Assembly (NCBI RefSeq): GCF_036588685.1 | Contig: NC_086386.1 | Location: 49,399,878-49,463,877, forward strand | DNA: 64,000 nucleotides | Direction: 5' to 3' | Source: Mytilus trossulus | Lineage: Eukaryota; Mollusca; Bivalvia; Mytilida; Mytilidae | Position numbers and translations under genes: made by a program | Notes under the pieces: generated by a model | Told to the model about the DNA's origin: nothing | Database searches by the model: none | What the model saw: the letters and a program-made list of their open reading frames with translations, nothing else | Shown here: positions 11,928-24,410 of the stretch, one piece after another | How the letters are laid out: every line of letters begins with the position of its first letter | Position numbering within the stretch: position 1 is the stretch's first letter

Positions 11928-12932
11928 TTAAACAACGGTTGAAGTGATACAACTACAAAATTTCATTAAATCTACCTCATTCTGTTGAAGCAAAGCTGTA
12001 ATTACTTGTCTGTATGATTCCTCAGTAAGTGGTTTGATTTTCAGGTCCTTCAATCTTTGGGTAAATTCATGATTAGCCTTTTCCTTCATCTTTTTGTCAA
12101 CTATACCATGATTTAACAATTCTGGAATCTTCTCCTCAATGATGCACCAATTGTTCTTGAAATCCTCGTTTGACAATTTGCTATGACAAGCATGTCCACG
12201 AACTTTATTCCGGACTTCCACCAATGCCTCTATGCTTTGTTTCAAAGGACAACAGATTCGGAGAATCGTATATGTCAACCAATCATCTAGTGATTCCTTA
12301 TTTAAGATTTTCGCCGAAAAAAGACAAATGCAATGACCAGGGGAGCCCATGTTTATACAAGAAACTGATCCTTGCTTATCAAATAAACTCTCAAACTGTT
12401 GTTTGGAGATTTTAAAATCATCGGTACTCAGTTGCTGTCCTGGTGGACAGTAACAGCAAGAGTTTTTGTCAAATAAATGATACAGATTATGCTTATTATC
12501 ATTCAATAAATCTTCAAAAGACTTGTTCTGATTTGAAAGGCAACTTGGCCAATAAATAAACTCAGGAAACATATTTAAAAACGCGTTTAAAAACGATAAG
12601 TCGAATTTCTTTAATTCAATTCCAGGAAGGGCAGTCGAGCAGCAAAAACTTAGTTTCTGTTGTGGATGTATTGTGGATTTGGTATACACAATTTCCATTT
12701 GTGCTCTTGTAAGAATAGTTCTATTTCTATAAAGTGGGCTATGTTTGGCACATTTAGAACAGCATTCTTTTGAAAAATAGTGATAAATCTTATGTTGTTG
12801 TTTGTTAAATATATCTTCTAGCGAATTTCGAATATTGGCATCAACCACTGTTCGCACTGCATCCTGCACTTCTTCTAATACAGCAGATCCAATTCTTGTT
12901 AAGTTATCTTTTTCGTCTCCTTGTTGCTGCAT
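11928..12932 (-). CDS. DZIP3-like HEPN-domain protein, 334 aa
   Basis: The ATG at 12932 follows a strong pyrimidine-rich acceptor (TTTTTTTTAG about 15 nt upstream), so a 5' UTR intron precedes it. The protein has two tandem Cys-rich modules of about 100 residues. The first carries IYHYFSKECCSKC at 49-61 and a later CC at 97-98; the second carries LYHLFDKNSCCYC at 150-162 and CxC at 201-203. They are followed by a helical region with the Rx5H motif RNKVRGH (241-247), the signature of HEPN ribonuclease or RNA-binding domains. I recognise this arrangement as the DZIP3/hRUL138-type HEPN family that is expanded in bivalves. HEPN domains are often RNases in conflict systems; activity here is inference. 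The frame ends in TAA at 11928 with no AATAAA close downstream, so transcripts may splice before the stop into the exons further left. That linkage is unproven. Confidence 0.78.
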   Translation of the reverse strand: MQQQGDEKDNLTRIGSAVLEEVQDAVRTVVDANIRNSLEDIFNKQQHKIYHYFSKECCSKCAKHSPLYRNRTILTRAQMEIVYTKSTIHPQQKLSFCCSTALPGIELKKFDLSFLNAFLNMFPEFIYWPSCLSNQNKSFEDLLNDNKHNLYHLFDKNSCCYCPPGQQLSTDDFKISKQQFESLFDKQGSVSCINMGSPGHCICLFSAKILNKESLDDWLTYTILRICCPLKQSIEALVEVRNKVRGHACHSKLSNEDFKNNWCIIEEKIPELLNHGIVDKKMKEKANHEFTQRLKDLKIKPLTEESYRQVITALLQQNEVDLMKFCSCITSTVV

Positions 12933-13499
12933 GACGTTTTTTTTGCTAAAAAAAATGAAAAAAAAATGAAAATAATATTATAATGAATATTGAAGGCAAA
13001 CACTAATGATTTATTAAAGAACTAGTATATCAAGAAGACATGTTCATGTAGAAATATTACAGTTAGGTATTCTACCAAAGTCTTAAACAGTTCATTTGTC
13101 GATTTTCGTGTATGGTTTGCCAAAAAAAATAATTATAGACGTTTACGTCGGTGATGTATGTTTAAATTATTATTTTTTAATTCGCCAGCTCAAACAAATG
13201 TAAAAATAATTTAATAAATAAAACAACACATAATTAGGAGAATTGTGCCTACAGGTGTAGCAGCCTTTAATTTAACATTCAATATGATTCTTTTAAACTA
13301 AAGTCCACTATAAATTCAGGCACACTACCAATTCAATCATACAATAGTAATATACAGTAACACAATCATAAACAATCTACAACAGAGGAAAAGATCATAT
13401 TAATATAATGTAATATATGCATATACTCCCACTAAAGATAACCATCTCATAAAAGGGTGGGTTGGTGGGTAAACATAATAACGAATGCTGCTACGTTGA

Positions 13500-13881
13500 A
13501 CTATATACAAACTTCGCGTCTGACGTACTAAATTATAAACCTGATGCCTTTGATAACTATTTACACCAATGGGTCGATGCCACTGCTGGAAGACATTTCG
13601 TCCCCGAGGGTATCACCAGCCCAGTAGTCAACATTTCGGTGTTGACATGAATATCAATAATGTGGTCATTTTTTTTTTATAAATTTCCTGTTTACAAAAC
13701 ATTAAATTTTTCGAAAAACTAAGGATTTTCTCATCCCAGGCATAGATTACCTTAGCCGTATTTGGCACAACTTTTTGGAATTTTGGATACTCAATACTCT
13801 TCAACTTTGTACTTGTTTGGCTTTTTAAATATTTTGATATGAGCGTCACTGATGAGTCTTATGTAGACGCCTGCCTGGCGT
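13500..13881 (+). repeat. Retrozyme-like monomer between two degenerate hammerhead sites
   Basis: A degenerate 3' half of the motif (TTCGCGTCTGACGTACTAAA, from about 13508) is followed by about 330 bp, then a second hammerhead copy at 13844-13881. The same post-motif tail (taaattataa..cctg..cctttgataactatt) follows both copies, so this is one repeat unit plus the start of the next. The second copy retains CGTCACTGATGAGTC but has lost the GAAAC segment, so it should be inactive. Confidence 0.6.
13844..13881 (+). ncRNA. Degenerate hammerhead motif, GAAAC core lost
   Basis: CGTCA, CTGATGA and a GTC/GAC stem II are intact. The following GAAACGCG has collapsed to GCCTGC before TGGCG. The stem I arms CGTCA and TGGCG still pair. 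This is a decayed copy. Confidence 0.6.
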
Positions 13882-14069
13882 ACTAAATTATAATCCTGGT
13901 ACCTTTGATAACTATTCGAATAACTTTAGTTTTTTCAAACTTACCCCTAAGTAATACTTTTCACGAAAATCATAAGCGCATATACCCGTAAAAACCGGTA
14001 TGACGGGTATATGCCATCCAATCAAACACACACGCGTTTAATGTAAACAATCATTTGACCGTTACAACG

Positions 14070-14280
14070 TCATGTGAAAAGTAAAATCACAAAAATAATG
14101 AACTCAGAGGAAAATCAATTTGGAAAGTCCATAATCACATGGCAAAATCAAAACACAAAACGCATCAAAAACGAATGAACAAGAACTGTCATATTCCTGA
14201 CTTGGTACAGGCATTTTCAAATGTAGAAAATGGTGGATTAAACCTAGCGCTAACCCTCTCACTTTAATAACAGTCTCATC
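14070..14280 (+). repeat. Dispersed repeat family D
   Basis: It contains GGAAAGTCCATAATCACATG, AACGCATCAAAAACGAATGA and GTAGAAAATGGTGGATTAAA. Related sequence occurs at 3870-4001, at 22580-22680 (reverse) and at about 52250-52320 (reverse). Confidence 0.55.
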
Positions 14281-15575
14281 AAATTCCGCTTCATTTACAT
14301 GATGCGTTAAATAATACCTTTAAAAAATATATAGATTCGGGTGTATTGCTGCCAACAAAATGTTTTGTATTTAAAAAGAAGATCTGTTCATATAGTTGTT
14401 AGTGCTTTCAATTGTTGATGTTTTGTTATCGTAAATAAAAGATTATTTAGACAAAGTAAGACTTAGTGCTCGACAAAAATCGTTTGGATATTTGTCAATT
14501 TGTTAGAGCGTGTGTTGTTGTGTTTTTGTTTCACATGAGCATATAGTTTGTTTCTTGCTACGCTATTGGTCCGCCAACACAGTCAATGTGCATTACTATG
14601 AAACAATAAAGGCGAATTCAAAAATGGTTATAGTTATTTCACATAACTTAATGTCAGCAAGATCCGTAGAAAAGTATATTACGCATACAATTTATAGACG
14701 TGTGAGAGAATTAGGTAGATAAGTGTATGGTGGCAAGTTTGAATAACCCGGAAGTTATTAGATTAATATGTGTATGTTCGTTTTAATGCAGACGTTTAAA
14801 ACATTGAAGTGAAATGTGCATATTTATATTTTACAAATGAAATTTGGTTAAAATATATTTCTATTACAAAACTTTTTCTACCCATTATACACACAGACAA
14901 ACAAAACAAAAACATTTTAACTCTCTGTTTACATTTATTTGATATAACACATGTGTATTTTGACTTTTTCAAAAATGAGTCAGTTTACTTGAATAATAAG
15001 ACACTTTTTTCGCTTAATACAATGCCAAAAACCTTTTGAATTTGTGTCTGCAATAAATATATGTAAAAATTATTATAATCTTTACTATGATAATATAACA
15101 TGTTATAGTGTGTGTAACAAAAATTATCGTACCTTTGGTTAAGGATTCAGTGCAAATATGATGTATACCGGAAATGAGTGTTTTAAATGACTGCGAATGT
15201 ACTTTAAATAACTTTCTCAAATGTAACCAGGTCACTTAAATCTATAGATAAAAGTAGTAAGTACGTGACCACACTACAGTAATATTGAAATAAGTAATAG
15301 TTGGAGTAACGTTATATATGAAAAGTACATTTTGATATTTTTCTTTACTTTATATGTAATTTTTAATATGTTTACCCAATTCTTTATGATTGAATAAAAT
15401 TTCAATTAAAGGCTTGATTTGGTGCTAAATTAAAAAAAATATATATTAAAACTTTCAAAGCGCTTCACCATGAATTTAACACCCAAATCTATCATTTTCA
15501 AATCCAAGAGTGAATAATGACCAAACGAAAAGCCATTTATCTTAATAAATTCATCATCTAGACCAGGCTTAAAAT

Positions 15576-15619
15576 TATGGTAGACGTGCGTTTCGTCTAC
15601 AAAAGACTCACCAATGACG
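15576..15619 (-). ncRNA. Degenerate hammerhead motif, CTGATGA changed to TTGGTGA
   Basis: On the minus strand: TGACGTCA, then TTGGTGA in place of CTGATGA, then stem II GTCTTTTGTAGAC, then GAAACGCACGTC. Stem II and GAAA are intact. The core changes should abolish cleavage. Confidence 0.6.
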
Positions 15620-17864
15620 TCATAAAAACCCAATTAGAGTAATATTTCATTTTCAATAATAATGATTTTTTTTACAGCTATAAGGTTACTTCTGTACCAG
15701 ACATCAACTAACTCAATCAAAAGTGACATTTGTGAGTTCTAGATAAAAATAAAAGTTGATAAATATATTATTAAACAGTAACTTAATAAAAAAAAGAGTT
15801 ATGAACTACATTCAGGCATACTCAGAAGGTCTATACTACGATAGTCAATGATAAATAAAAAAAATCTATCAATTTACGTTCATTTTAGTGTTATTCAGTT
15901 GAAAATACATTGGAACTAAGATTCAAACAAAGTTTAAGGATACCATTTATATATATATGTAATATGTTGGCATTTGTTTTTGTTTCAGTTCAGTGTTTCT
16001 GTTGTTCCATTGATTTCCTATTATAGTTCATATGTTTCTTTCAGTTTAGTTTGTAACTTGGATTTGTTTTCGCTTAATCGCCTTATGACTATTGAAAGCG
16101 CTATACTACTGTTGCCTTTATTAATCGAAAAAGTGTTAGAAAGTATGTAATACATTAACATTACGCTTTATAAATTTCATGAGTTTAGATTGCTTTTATA
16201 GGTTTACAATCATCAGCAACTCTCAAACATAAACTATTTTAAATACGTAGAATTGTACCTTATGAGTATTATTATCAAAGGGGTCCACAGAGAAAAGACA
16301 AACTTCTTATAAGATCACATTTGTCGGGTGAAGTTTGACCTGAGTTTTTCAGATAAATCTTAATTCATTAACTGGTTCTCAATAAGGTCAGTATCGAATC
16401 AGGTTAAACGGACGAGGAAGATACCAATATCAAAATTAAAAACTAATAAGTCGAAAATCGAGATCCGTATATCAACGTTGCCTGATTGAATAGAAACTTT
16501 TGTTCTTAAACAAAAAGTATTTATCATATAGGTATTTTAGAATAGTCAATACCAAATCACTGACTACAGAGCTGAAAATAATTGAAAACTTATAGTCTAT
16601 CAGCAGTCTATTGAACCATTACTAGTAAATTTAAATAAAAAATGGACAACAAACTGAACAATATTAAATTTGTGATTTTAAATGTAAAAATAAATATACA
16701 TTTAAGGAAAAATGATCACTGCTATCAAAGTATTTTCATCAACAGCTGTAGCATCCATACAAATGAATTTATGTTTATCTATTGGTTCAGAATGTGTATT
16801 TTCCAATTTTTCAATATGCTATTACATGTTTCCAATTATGGCAAAAACTAAAGGGAATACAGATGTTTTGGTTATTGCATTTAAAATTCTTTATGAATCA
16901 ATATCACAATTGCATGGTCATACTAAACTAATGACTTTATATGTTTTTGTAGTTTTGTTTTTTATTGCATGACATTGACAGTTTTCCCCTCAAATATGAG
17001 TTTTAAACGTTCCAACGGTATAATCTGCATGTGCTTAACCTGCATTTTGTACTATGTTGGTGATTATTCATTCTGGTCGACAACGATAACGCAGACATGT
17101 AGGAAAACTAGTTTACGGGAAAGAAATTCTTAGTTCCTAGACTAGAGGAACATGAACCTTTTGATTATGTTTTGAATAATATCTATTCTTGAAATTTTGC
17201 TCTGTTCATTTCATCTTCTACCTTTTATTGAAGTTAATTGGTCTTCAAACATATTCGGGTAACTGAATTCCACGAAATTAGGTTTTATTTTATAAGAATA
17301 ATGATGACTTTCTGACCAATTTTTTAAACTATAACTAAAAATATCACTTCTGATTGATTGTCAATTGATAGCATATGGCAATTCTCCAATGTATTTAAAA
17401 AGAGATAAATGTGCATTTATACTGTTTTCTGCGTTTTAGGTGAAACCTCTTGAAATGATAGGCATCTAACCATTTTACAATTTACGATTAACTGGTGTGG
17501 TAAGGATTAACTCGATACAAATACATTTGGGAGAAAAAAACAGGATACATCGGATATCTTAGAATTGAAAGACAATGATAATTATTTCTTAGTTTTATAC
17601 ATCCACATGAATCCCATACACGTATCACGATGGAGTTAAAATAAAGAATTATTTCCCAAGTGGACAAGTTCAAACGCAAGTGATAAGTGTGGAATTAAAA
17701 AACATGTGTCCAAAAATGATTTTTTACACTTTTTTATTTTCTAATAACATCAAATCATATATTACGTACCATAATAACAAGTGTATGGTTGGACGGGATG
17801 TATAAATTCGCTGTGATGTCCGGTCTCAATAGTTATCAAAGGTACCAGGATTATATTTCTAATA

Positions 17865-17906
17865 CGCCAGACGCGCGTTTCGTCCACATAAGACTCATTA
17901 GTGACG
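17865..17906 (-). ncRNA. Hammerhead motif, one core substitution
   Basis: On the minus strand: CGTCA, CTAATGA (one G-to-A change in the core), stem II GTCTTATGTGGAC, GAAA, CGCGCGTC, TGGCG. The stem I arms CGTCA and TGGCG pair fully. It is followed by the usual tail with CCTGGTACC. The sequence preceding it on this strand (to about 18010) matches 13740-13845, so most of a retrozyme-like monomer is present in reverse orientation. Confidence 0.65.
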
Positions 17907-19013
17907 CTCAGATCAAGACAGTTATAAAGTCAAACAAGTTCAAAGTTGGCGAGCATTGAGAGGCAAAATCTAAAAAGTTGTGCCAAATTCGGCTATGGTA
18001 ATCTATTCCTGGGACAAAGTGGACGTTAAATACTTTGAACTATGTAGACATATGTTCTTATGCAGAGAGTATCACACTCTCTGTACGTTAGAAACACTTT
18101 CATTGGTTCAAAGGGGATCTCTAGTAAATCTTTACTGTCCCTTACAAAAATACAATATTTTTTCAGTGGCAATCAATCATCCGATAATCATCCCGGCCAA
18201 CTGTGTGTATCGATAAAAACAAAATCTTGATCTGAACATGCGTGAAATAATAACCACTAAATAGAAAATTCTTTCAATCCAGATAAAACTAGATACAACC
18301 AGATAAAAAACAAATATGACGTCACTTAATTTTCTAAGATTAAGGGGGATAATTGCACAATAGGTATAATTTATTACATCTAGGCATGCGTCGCAATCGC
18401 ATAAAGATATCGCATATTAAGGTAGAGTACATTAAGAACATATTCGTGATATTAATAATCGCATCAACTTTATCTAAAAAAAATTCTAAATATGAAAATT
18501 ACCTCAAAGGATTAGTGTGAATGAATACAAATGATACAAAGCACGCAAAAGCGCCAATATAAATAAAGAAAATATAAGCATATGTTAACAAGTAATAAGT
18601 ACACAGTGGCTGCATTGGAGATTACCTGCATTGTTGTAAGTATTTTTTTCTTAATTACTACTTATTTCTTATATTACCTTTATCTGTTTATTACTAGAAT
18701 TAGATTCAAATGAGTTGAATTATTAACTTGCAAGCAAATAATACACCAGTGATTCTTTTTTGAGATTTTTGTGACGAAATGAACCCAAACAGACAGCGAG
18801 AGGCGAAAAAAAGTTTCTACATTCAACTTTAATGAATGTTTGAAATAAAAATAAAATATTTTGTTTTCCCTATTGATGTAAGACTGTTGTATCAACAATT
18901 CTGGTAGGTCAGTCTTTATTAATTAGAAATGAATACGTTAGTTTTATGTCAATGTTTTGCACACATTTCTTTGTATTGGAGCAGCTTTGGCCATGCAATT
19001 TTTTGTATTCGAT

Positions 19014-19055
19014 CGTCACTGATGAGTCTTTTGTAGACAAAACGCGCGTCTGGCT
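19014..19055 (+). ncRNA. Hammerhead motif, GAAA changed to AAAA
   Basis: CGTCA, CTGATGA and stem II GTCTTTTGTAGAC are followed by AAAA instead of GAAA, then CGCGCGTC and TGGCT. One core G is lost and one stem I pair is weakened, so it is probably inactive. Confidence 0.62.
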
Positions 19056-19774
19056 TAAATAGAAAATTTAGTTCCGATATCTATGATGAGTATATTTTTA
19101 TCATCCATCCTGTTTCAACGCGAAAACCTACGGCCTGATTTAAGCTCAAACAAAAACAAAACATATTTGACTGACAGTAAATTACGACAATCACTGACTT
19201 ACCGGCTCCTTATTTGGGATAGACGTATACAGAATCTAGTGGGGCTAGACAATTTTGTGAGCTCTTACTGTTATCCTTACCTGGTTTACAAGAGTGTTAT
19301 AAGAATAATTGTGTTAAATTCAGTCCCGAATAGCTTGCATAATCAGATCCTGCCCAATACACAACCATTAAAAAAGACAAAAGCCAAAAAGCACTAATCA
19401 TAGATTACTCATACAGATACTGATAGCTTGTTCAAAGCTGATAACAATTGGTAAATAAATATTTTTTTCTAAGATTTAACGAAAGTGGCTACGAAGACGA
19501 AGCAAATAAATTAAACATATATGAAAGCCATTAGAGGACTAAGCAAAATTGCTATTTTCCTTTTTCATAAGAATTACTACGTCAATTATTGTCAAAATCG
19601 AAATTATAGTAAAACTTGCAGATTATATTAGGCATTAGCAATACACTTAATTAGACAGGGATCCTTATTTCGATCAATAACAAGTTTTTAATTGAAAGTT
19701 TTAATTCAGGAGCCTGTAATTCAGTGGTTGTTGTTTGTTTATGTGTTACATATTTGTTTTTCGTTCATTTTTTT

Positions 19775-19975
19775 ACATAAATAAGGCCGTTAGTTTTCTC
19801 GTTTGAATTGTTTTACATTGTCTTATCGGGGCCTTTTATAGCTGATTATATGCGGTATGGGCTTTGCTCATTGTTGAAGGTCGTACGGTGACCTATAATT
19901 GTTAATGTTTGTGTTATTTTGGTCTTTTGTGGATAGTTGTCTCATTGGCAATCATATCACATCTTCTTTTTTTAT
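19775..19975 (+). repeat. Dispersed repeat family B, about 200 bp
   Basis: It is nearly identical to 28590-28794 (shared blocks GTTAGTTTTCTCGTTTGAAT, CTTATCGGGGCCTTTTATAG and GTTGTCTCATTGGCAATCAT). The ends are AT-rich. It is probably a short non-coding transposable element (SINE or MITE). Confidence 0.75.
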
Positions 19976-19979
19976 ATTT

Positions 19980-22560
19980 TAATTGAAACGCAGATATATC
20001 TTTCATATCAACGAATGTATCAAACACATATGTTCACATCTTATCCGGCTTTAATTATTGTGGGATATTATCTCATTTGAATAATCCGCTGTTTCCTTAT
20101 ATCTTTTATCACTGTCCAACCAAATACAAAGTAATTCAAATAGAAAAGTTTAAGGCGGAGAATTGTGTAAGAAAGAAAATTGGTGGTATCTTACATGCGA
20201 CTTCATGATACATAAAGAGGTTGATATCAAAGAAGTGGTATATTGTGGATTGTTTTTTTAATAATTGATATGAATGCATTAGTATCATGCGTATAATGTC
20301 TTTGCACATGAACAATGTATCTTTGGATTAAATCATAAAGAGGTGGTTGGTTGTTTATTATCTGGTATCATCCTTGGTTGCAGCTAAAGCTATGTGCATT
20401 ACAGTAAGTGATTGAAATAAATTACAACTGCTTTATGGTATTGGATTGTGAGAGGTTCTTTTATTATTAGTATTTATTTAATGGGCAAACATTCATTTGA
20501 AAAAAGGCAAAAGATACCAAATGTTCAAACCTATAAGTCGAAAACAAACTGGCAATGCCAATACGATTTTTAAAACTTATTACACATAAGGATCAAGAGG
20601 ATGAACAAAAGCATTTGGCACCACACAAAACCTACCACAAGAGATAAAAGGGTAACGATACTTATTATTCTGTAGCTGATGCGCATTTCTAAAAATGATT
20701 TCTCCGATAAAACAAAAGAAAGACCTAGATTATGGCAAAATCAGACAACGAAATCCGATTAGCAAACGACCCTTAAAAACTATACACACATAAACAAAGG
20801 CAAACCACATAGACGGACCACATAGTTCCAAGATAACCGGACTTAGAACTGTGAATCTGGCCTACGAATAAATAAAGACATCAGTAGTAAACAACTGTTA
20901 AATAGTCATAATTCGATTAGGCAAAAACATATCCGGATAAAACACCAAAAACCGAGGAAACTCATTTTTTAACACATTTAAACGTTTAATTCCCGTATAC
21001 AATTACCTTAGTCGTCCAGGTAACAGACTAGGGGTCTCTTTTTACAAAATTAACCATATATCCAGGGGCAATAGAAGGCTAATAAAGTAGTCCACTTAAT
21101 ACCTTGGATTTACTATTAGTTACAAGAATAAATCCACTTAATGTTAGAAGCGTCTGAGGGAAACACATTGACTGTCTGAGGAACTCAATGGAACAACAAA
21201 AACACCGAACTACAACACAAGCCAACGCCAACATAATAGAAATATACTGTGGATGACAACTGTAATGTTTTTAATAAGGAAACCTCCCGAATAAGGAGAT
21301 GCATAGTCACAATAATCTACATAATAATTTGTAACTTTATCGTTTGTCTATGGGGAACAAAAAAATATTTATTGATATCAGTCATCAAAGACTGCTCAAA
21401 TATAAAGGATGTGAAGATTATACTGTGGTATGCCAAGTACGCTTTCGTTTATAAACCATATGTGAAATATATTGAAACAATATAAAAACTAGATAGGGAT
21501 TAGCCAGGAATTAGACCAAAGAATTGCATCTTGATATGACTTTCATACATTCATCATGTCCTTAATGAGCAAAATGATTATGGATAAAGGTGTCCAATTT
21601 ATAGAAATCATATATCTTATTAAATTTTAAGATTGTAAAACACGCAAAATATCAATTTTACTTCTTGTGATATTACATTATATTGCAATTATTACAAGAT
21701 ATGGTAATTAAGCATATCAATCATGTAGTTGGAAATCTATTTATGGAATTAAAATATCTTAAAACACTTGAAAGCTCAAATCAAAAGTATAATATCTATA
21801 GTTTCAAACAAAAAGGGATAGTGCTAAGGCATATATGTATAGGATCTCCTTGGTTTTTTTAGAACAAGAATCATTGTGTTTTAGAAGAAAACGTGAGTTT
21901 TATTGTATATGAATTTTGTGTAACATTTTATTGTGAATTTATACTATTTCGCAATTTCAGTCTTTAAGGGCAATCGCTTGTTTATAAACACATGATGTTT
22001 GTTTTTATGTTTTGTGTAGCTTCGGAAGCCAGTACATAGTTGAAACTTTTATTGTATTTTGGTTCTGCTTGTAAAGAGGTAGCTGAAAGTTTATTAATAT
22101 AGGACGATGTGATATGAGTGCCAATAAGACAACTCTACCATCCAAGTCATATTTTGTAAAAGTAAACCATTTGTTTGTTAAAACCGTTCAATCGCGTAGT
22201 GGAATTAACTATTTGTGAATTCTTATAAATTCTATATAACTTTTGGGCTATTTTAAATCTCGGTCTATTTCTGAAATTTATTCTTACATACTTTTGATTT
22301 TTTAACCCTGTATGCTAACATTTTAAAATTGTTTATATGTACATTAAACGGCAATTATATGTGACGTATAAATTTTCTGACGTCAGACACGCGAATCAAT
22401 GAATGTGTTTGTAGATAGATGTTTTTGTGTTCTGTTAAATTGTTACTTTTAAAATTGTTACACTATGATGACTGCTGTGCCAATATTTTGACTATTTTAT
22501 TTATTGTGTCTGTCTAGTTAACACATCGTTGTAAATATAACGGAATTTGATAAAACTGTC
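19980..22560. other. Non-coding stretch with no feature seen
   Basis: AT-rich, with only short chance frames. A short fragment resembling family B lies at about 22100-22145. Confidence 0.5.
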
Positions 22561-22579
22561 ATCAAAGTGAAAGTGTTAG

Positions 22580-22680
22580 CGCTATAAAACCAGGTTTGAT
22601 CCACCATTTTCTACATTTGAAAATGCCTGTACTAAGTCAGAAATTTGACAGTTTTTGTCCATTCGTTATTTATGTGTTTT
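22580..22680 (-). repeat. Dispersed repeat family D, reverse fragment
   Basis: ATCCACCATTTTCTACATTT and the following CTGTACTAAGTCAG are the reverse complement of the end of the 14070-14280 copy. Confidence 0.55.
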
Positions 22681-22782
22681 GTTCTGTAACAAACAGCCTT
22701 AGATAGTCTTGTATCTTTTTTTCAATTTTAGTAGGGTGAGGTATATGACGTCCAGTCTAGCTGAATTAATACATATTTTTGT

Positions 22783-22920
22783 TAAGGAGCTTCTGCAACC
22801 CGCCTCTGGGTGCGGGATTTTTTTGTTATGTTGAAGACCCATTGTTTGTCTTTGGGTGTATTTTTTCGTCTTTTGTCGGGTTGTTCATTTTGAAAATTTT
22901 CAATTCTAATTTTTATAATA
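22783..22920 (+). repeat. Dispersed repeat family A, diverged copy
   Basis: It shares the segment with ATGTTGAAGACCCATTG and TCGGGTTGTTCATTT with the other family A copies. Confidence 0.5.
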
Positions 22921-23264
22921 ACAACAACAAAAAATTCTAGATAATAAAAAGTATAAATGTATCTGCCTATTTTTAAACATATTAAAAGAATCGTCTTATG
23001 CTTATCGATCATATAAATGTTGTTGGCAAAGGAATTCTAGATTTGTGTATGACTTTCATACATAAATCATTACGGATTTCAAAGATTATTTAGGTATGGG
23101 TCAAGTTGATCTCATTTCCAATGTTTATATGTCTTTGACATGCCGAAGATCCATTCGATGTCGGTCGTTATGAAAATATGAGTTTAATCAATGTGAGATG
23201 ATTGATTATGTAAAAGATCAGTACATCAAGCAAGCATTTCTTACCGTAGAATACGAACGCCAAG

Positions 23265-23708
23265 GCTGTCTTCTGATGTTCATTTTCAATATGTTCGGTG
23301 CTTAAAGAATCATATTATGTTCAGCAGTTTTGATATTATGTTCAGCAGTTTTGATATTATGTTCAGACGTTTTGATATTATGTTCCGTGCATTATTATAT
23401 GCAGTGGAATAATGTTCGGTACTTCTGAGGTTAAATTCAGTGCATGTTTCATTATGTTCAGTAGATTCAATATTATTTGCAGTACATTAGGTATTAATTA
23501 CCTTACGTGGTCCCGGTTTTCTTATATTCGGCCAATTATTCATTAATGAATAATCCACCGACTATAAAGAAACTGGGACCACGGAAGGTAATACATAATG
23601 TACTGCAAATATATAAATATTGAATCAGAAAATAATATAAATATAATACTCAACATAATGCATGAAGCACCGAATAATATTAAATAATCACCACCAGAAG
23701 ACAAAAGA
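23265..23708. mobile_element. 444-bp palindromic MITE
   Basis: The two halves are inverted copies. The left has GTCTTCTGATG, GTTCGGTGCTT, TTGCAGTACATTA and ACGTGGTCCCGGTTTTCTT; the right has the matching complements, ending in CCAGAAGACAAAAGAAGC. The centre is near 23540 (ATTCATTAATGAATAAT). The left arm also holds a short tandem run of ATTATGTTCAGCAGTTTTGAT units (23320-23390). It has no coding capacity. Confidence 0.8.
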
Positions 23709-23999
23709 AGCTATAATATCAGGCAGAACTGTTTATACTGATTTAGTGCAAAATGAAAACCTAATTTAAAAAAAAACAACATTTTTTTATTTAAAGTGTA
23801 AACAAATTATATTTTAAATAGATAACCTATCCGGAGCACCTAGCTAATTTCTAATTTTTGTTATGTTTGTGTAGCTCAGGCTTAATTTTCTATGGAGTGT
23901 TTTGAGACTGTGTTTATCATTTCATCATTCTTCTTTTTCTGCGTTGACACTGACAGTTTTTTTTTATTTATTGATTGTTGGTTGCCTAACGTCCAGTGG

Positions 24000-24410
24000 C
24001 AAATATTTCATGCATATTCAGGACGAGAACAAGTTCACAATAAATACAATAGGTAGGTTGATACAATAGAGGCCATCTGGGATGATGGTCGGAGAAATTT
24101 GGACTGCCACTAGAAAAAAAGGGTATATTGGATAGGGACAGAAATTTTGCCTTGCAACAGGCCACCTACGGACCCCTCAAAGAGTTGTTGCAAGGGTTCT
24201 GAACGTGCAAAGAGCGTGGCAATCTCTTTACACGAGGCATCGGATTTAACGTCCCCCTTCTGACCGGACGTGACTGCGAACTTGATACATCCCGCACAGC
24301 CAAACGGACGCCCCACTTCAGCAAGCGTTTTACTGCCGGTCGGGAGAAGACCAAGTGACCATATTTCTCTTCCCCAGTCACCCTTGACAGTTTTTCTTCC
24401 ACTCATTAAG
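24000..24410 (-). repeat. Dispersed repeat with GC-richer core
   Basis: The segment has clearly higher GC than its surroundings and contains the motif ACGTCCAGTGGCAAATATTT, which recurs in reverse at 3187-3252 and in part at 36690. The overlapping open frames on both strands look like chance frames in a repeat. The origin is not recognised. Confidence 0.5.

Noticed and set aside
15014-15235. Minus-strand frame ending at a GTACGA sequence in phase 1, a possible 5' exon
   Set aside because: No ATG at a convincing place, a weak donor and no recognisable protein; it could be a 5' UTR exon of the HEPN gene but the sequence alone does not show it.
24110-24406. Overlapping minus- and plus-strand frames in a GC-richer block
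   Set aside because: The block belongs to a dispersed repeat and the frames overlap on both strands; no domain recognised.
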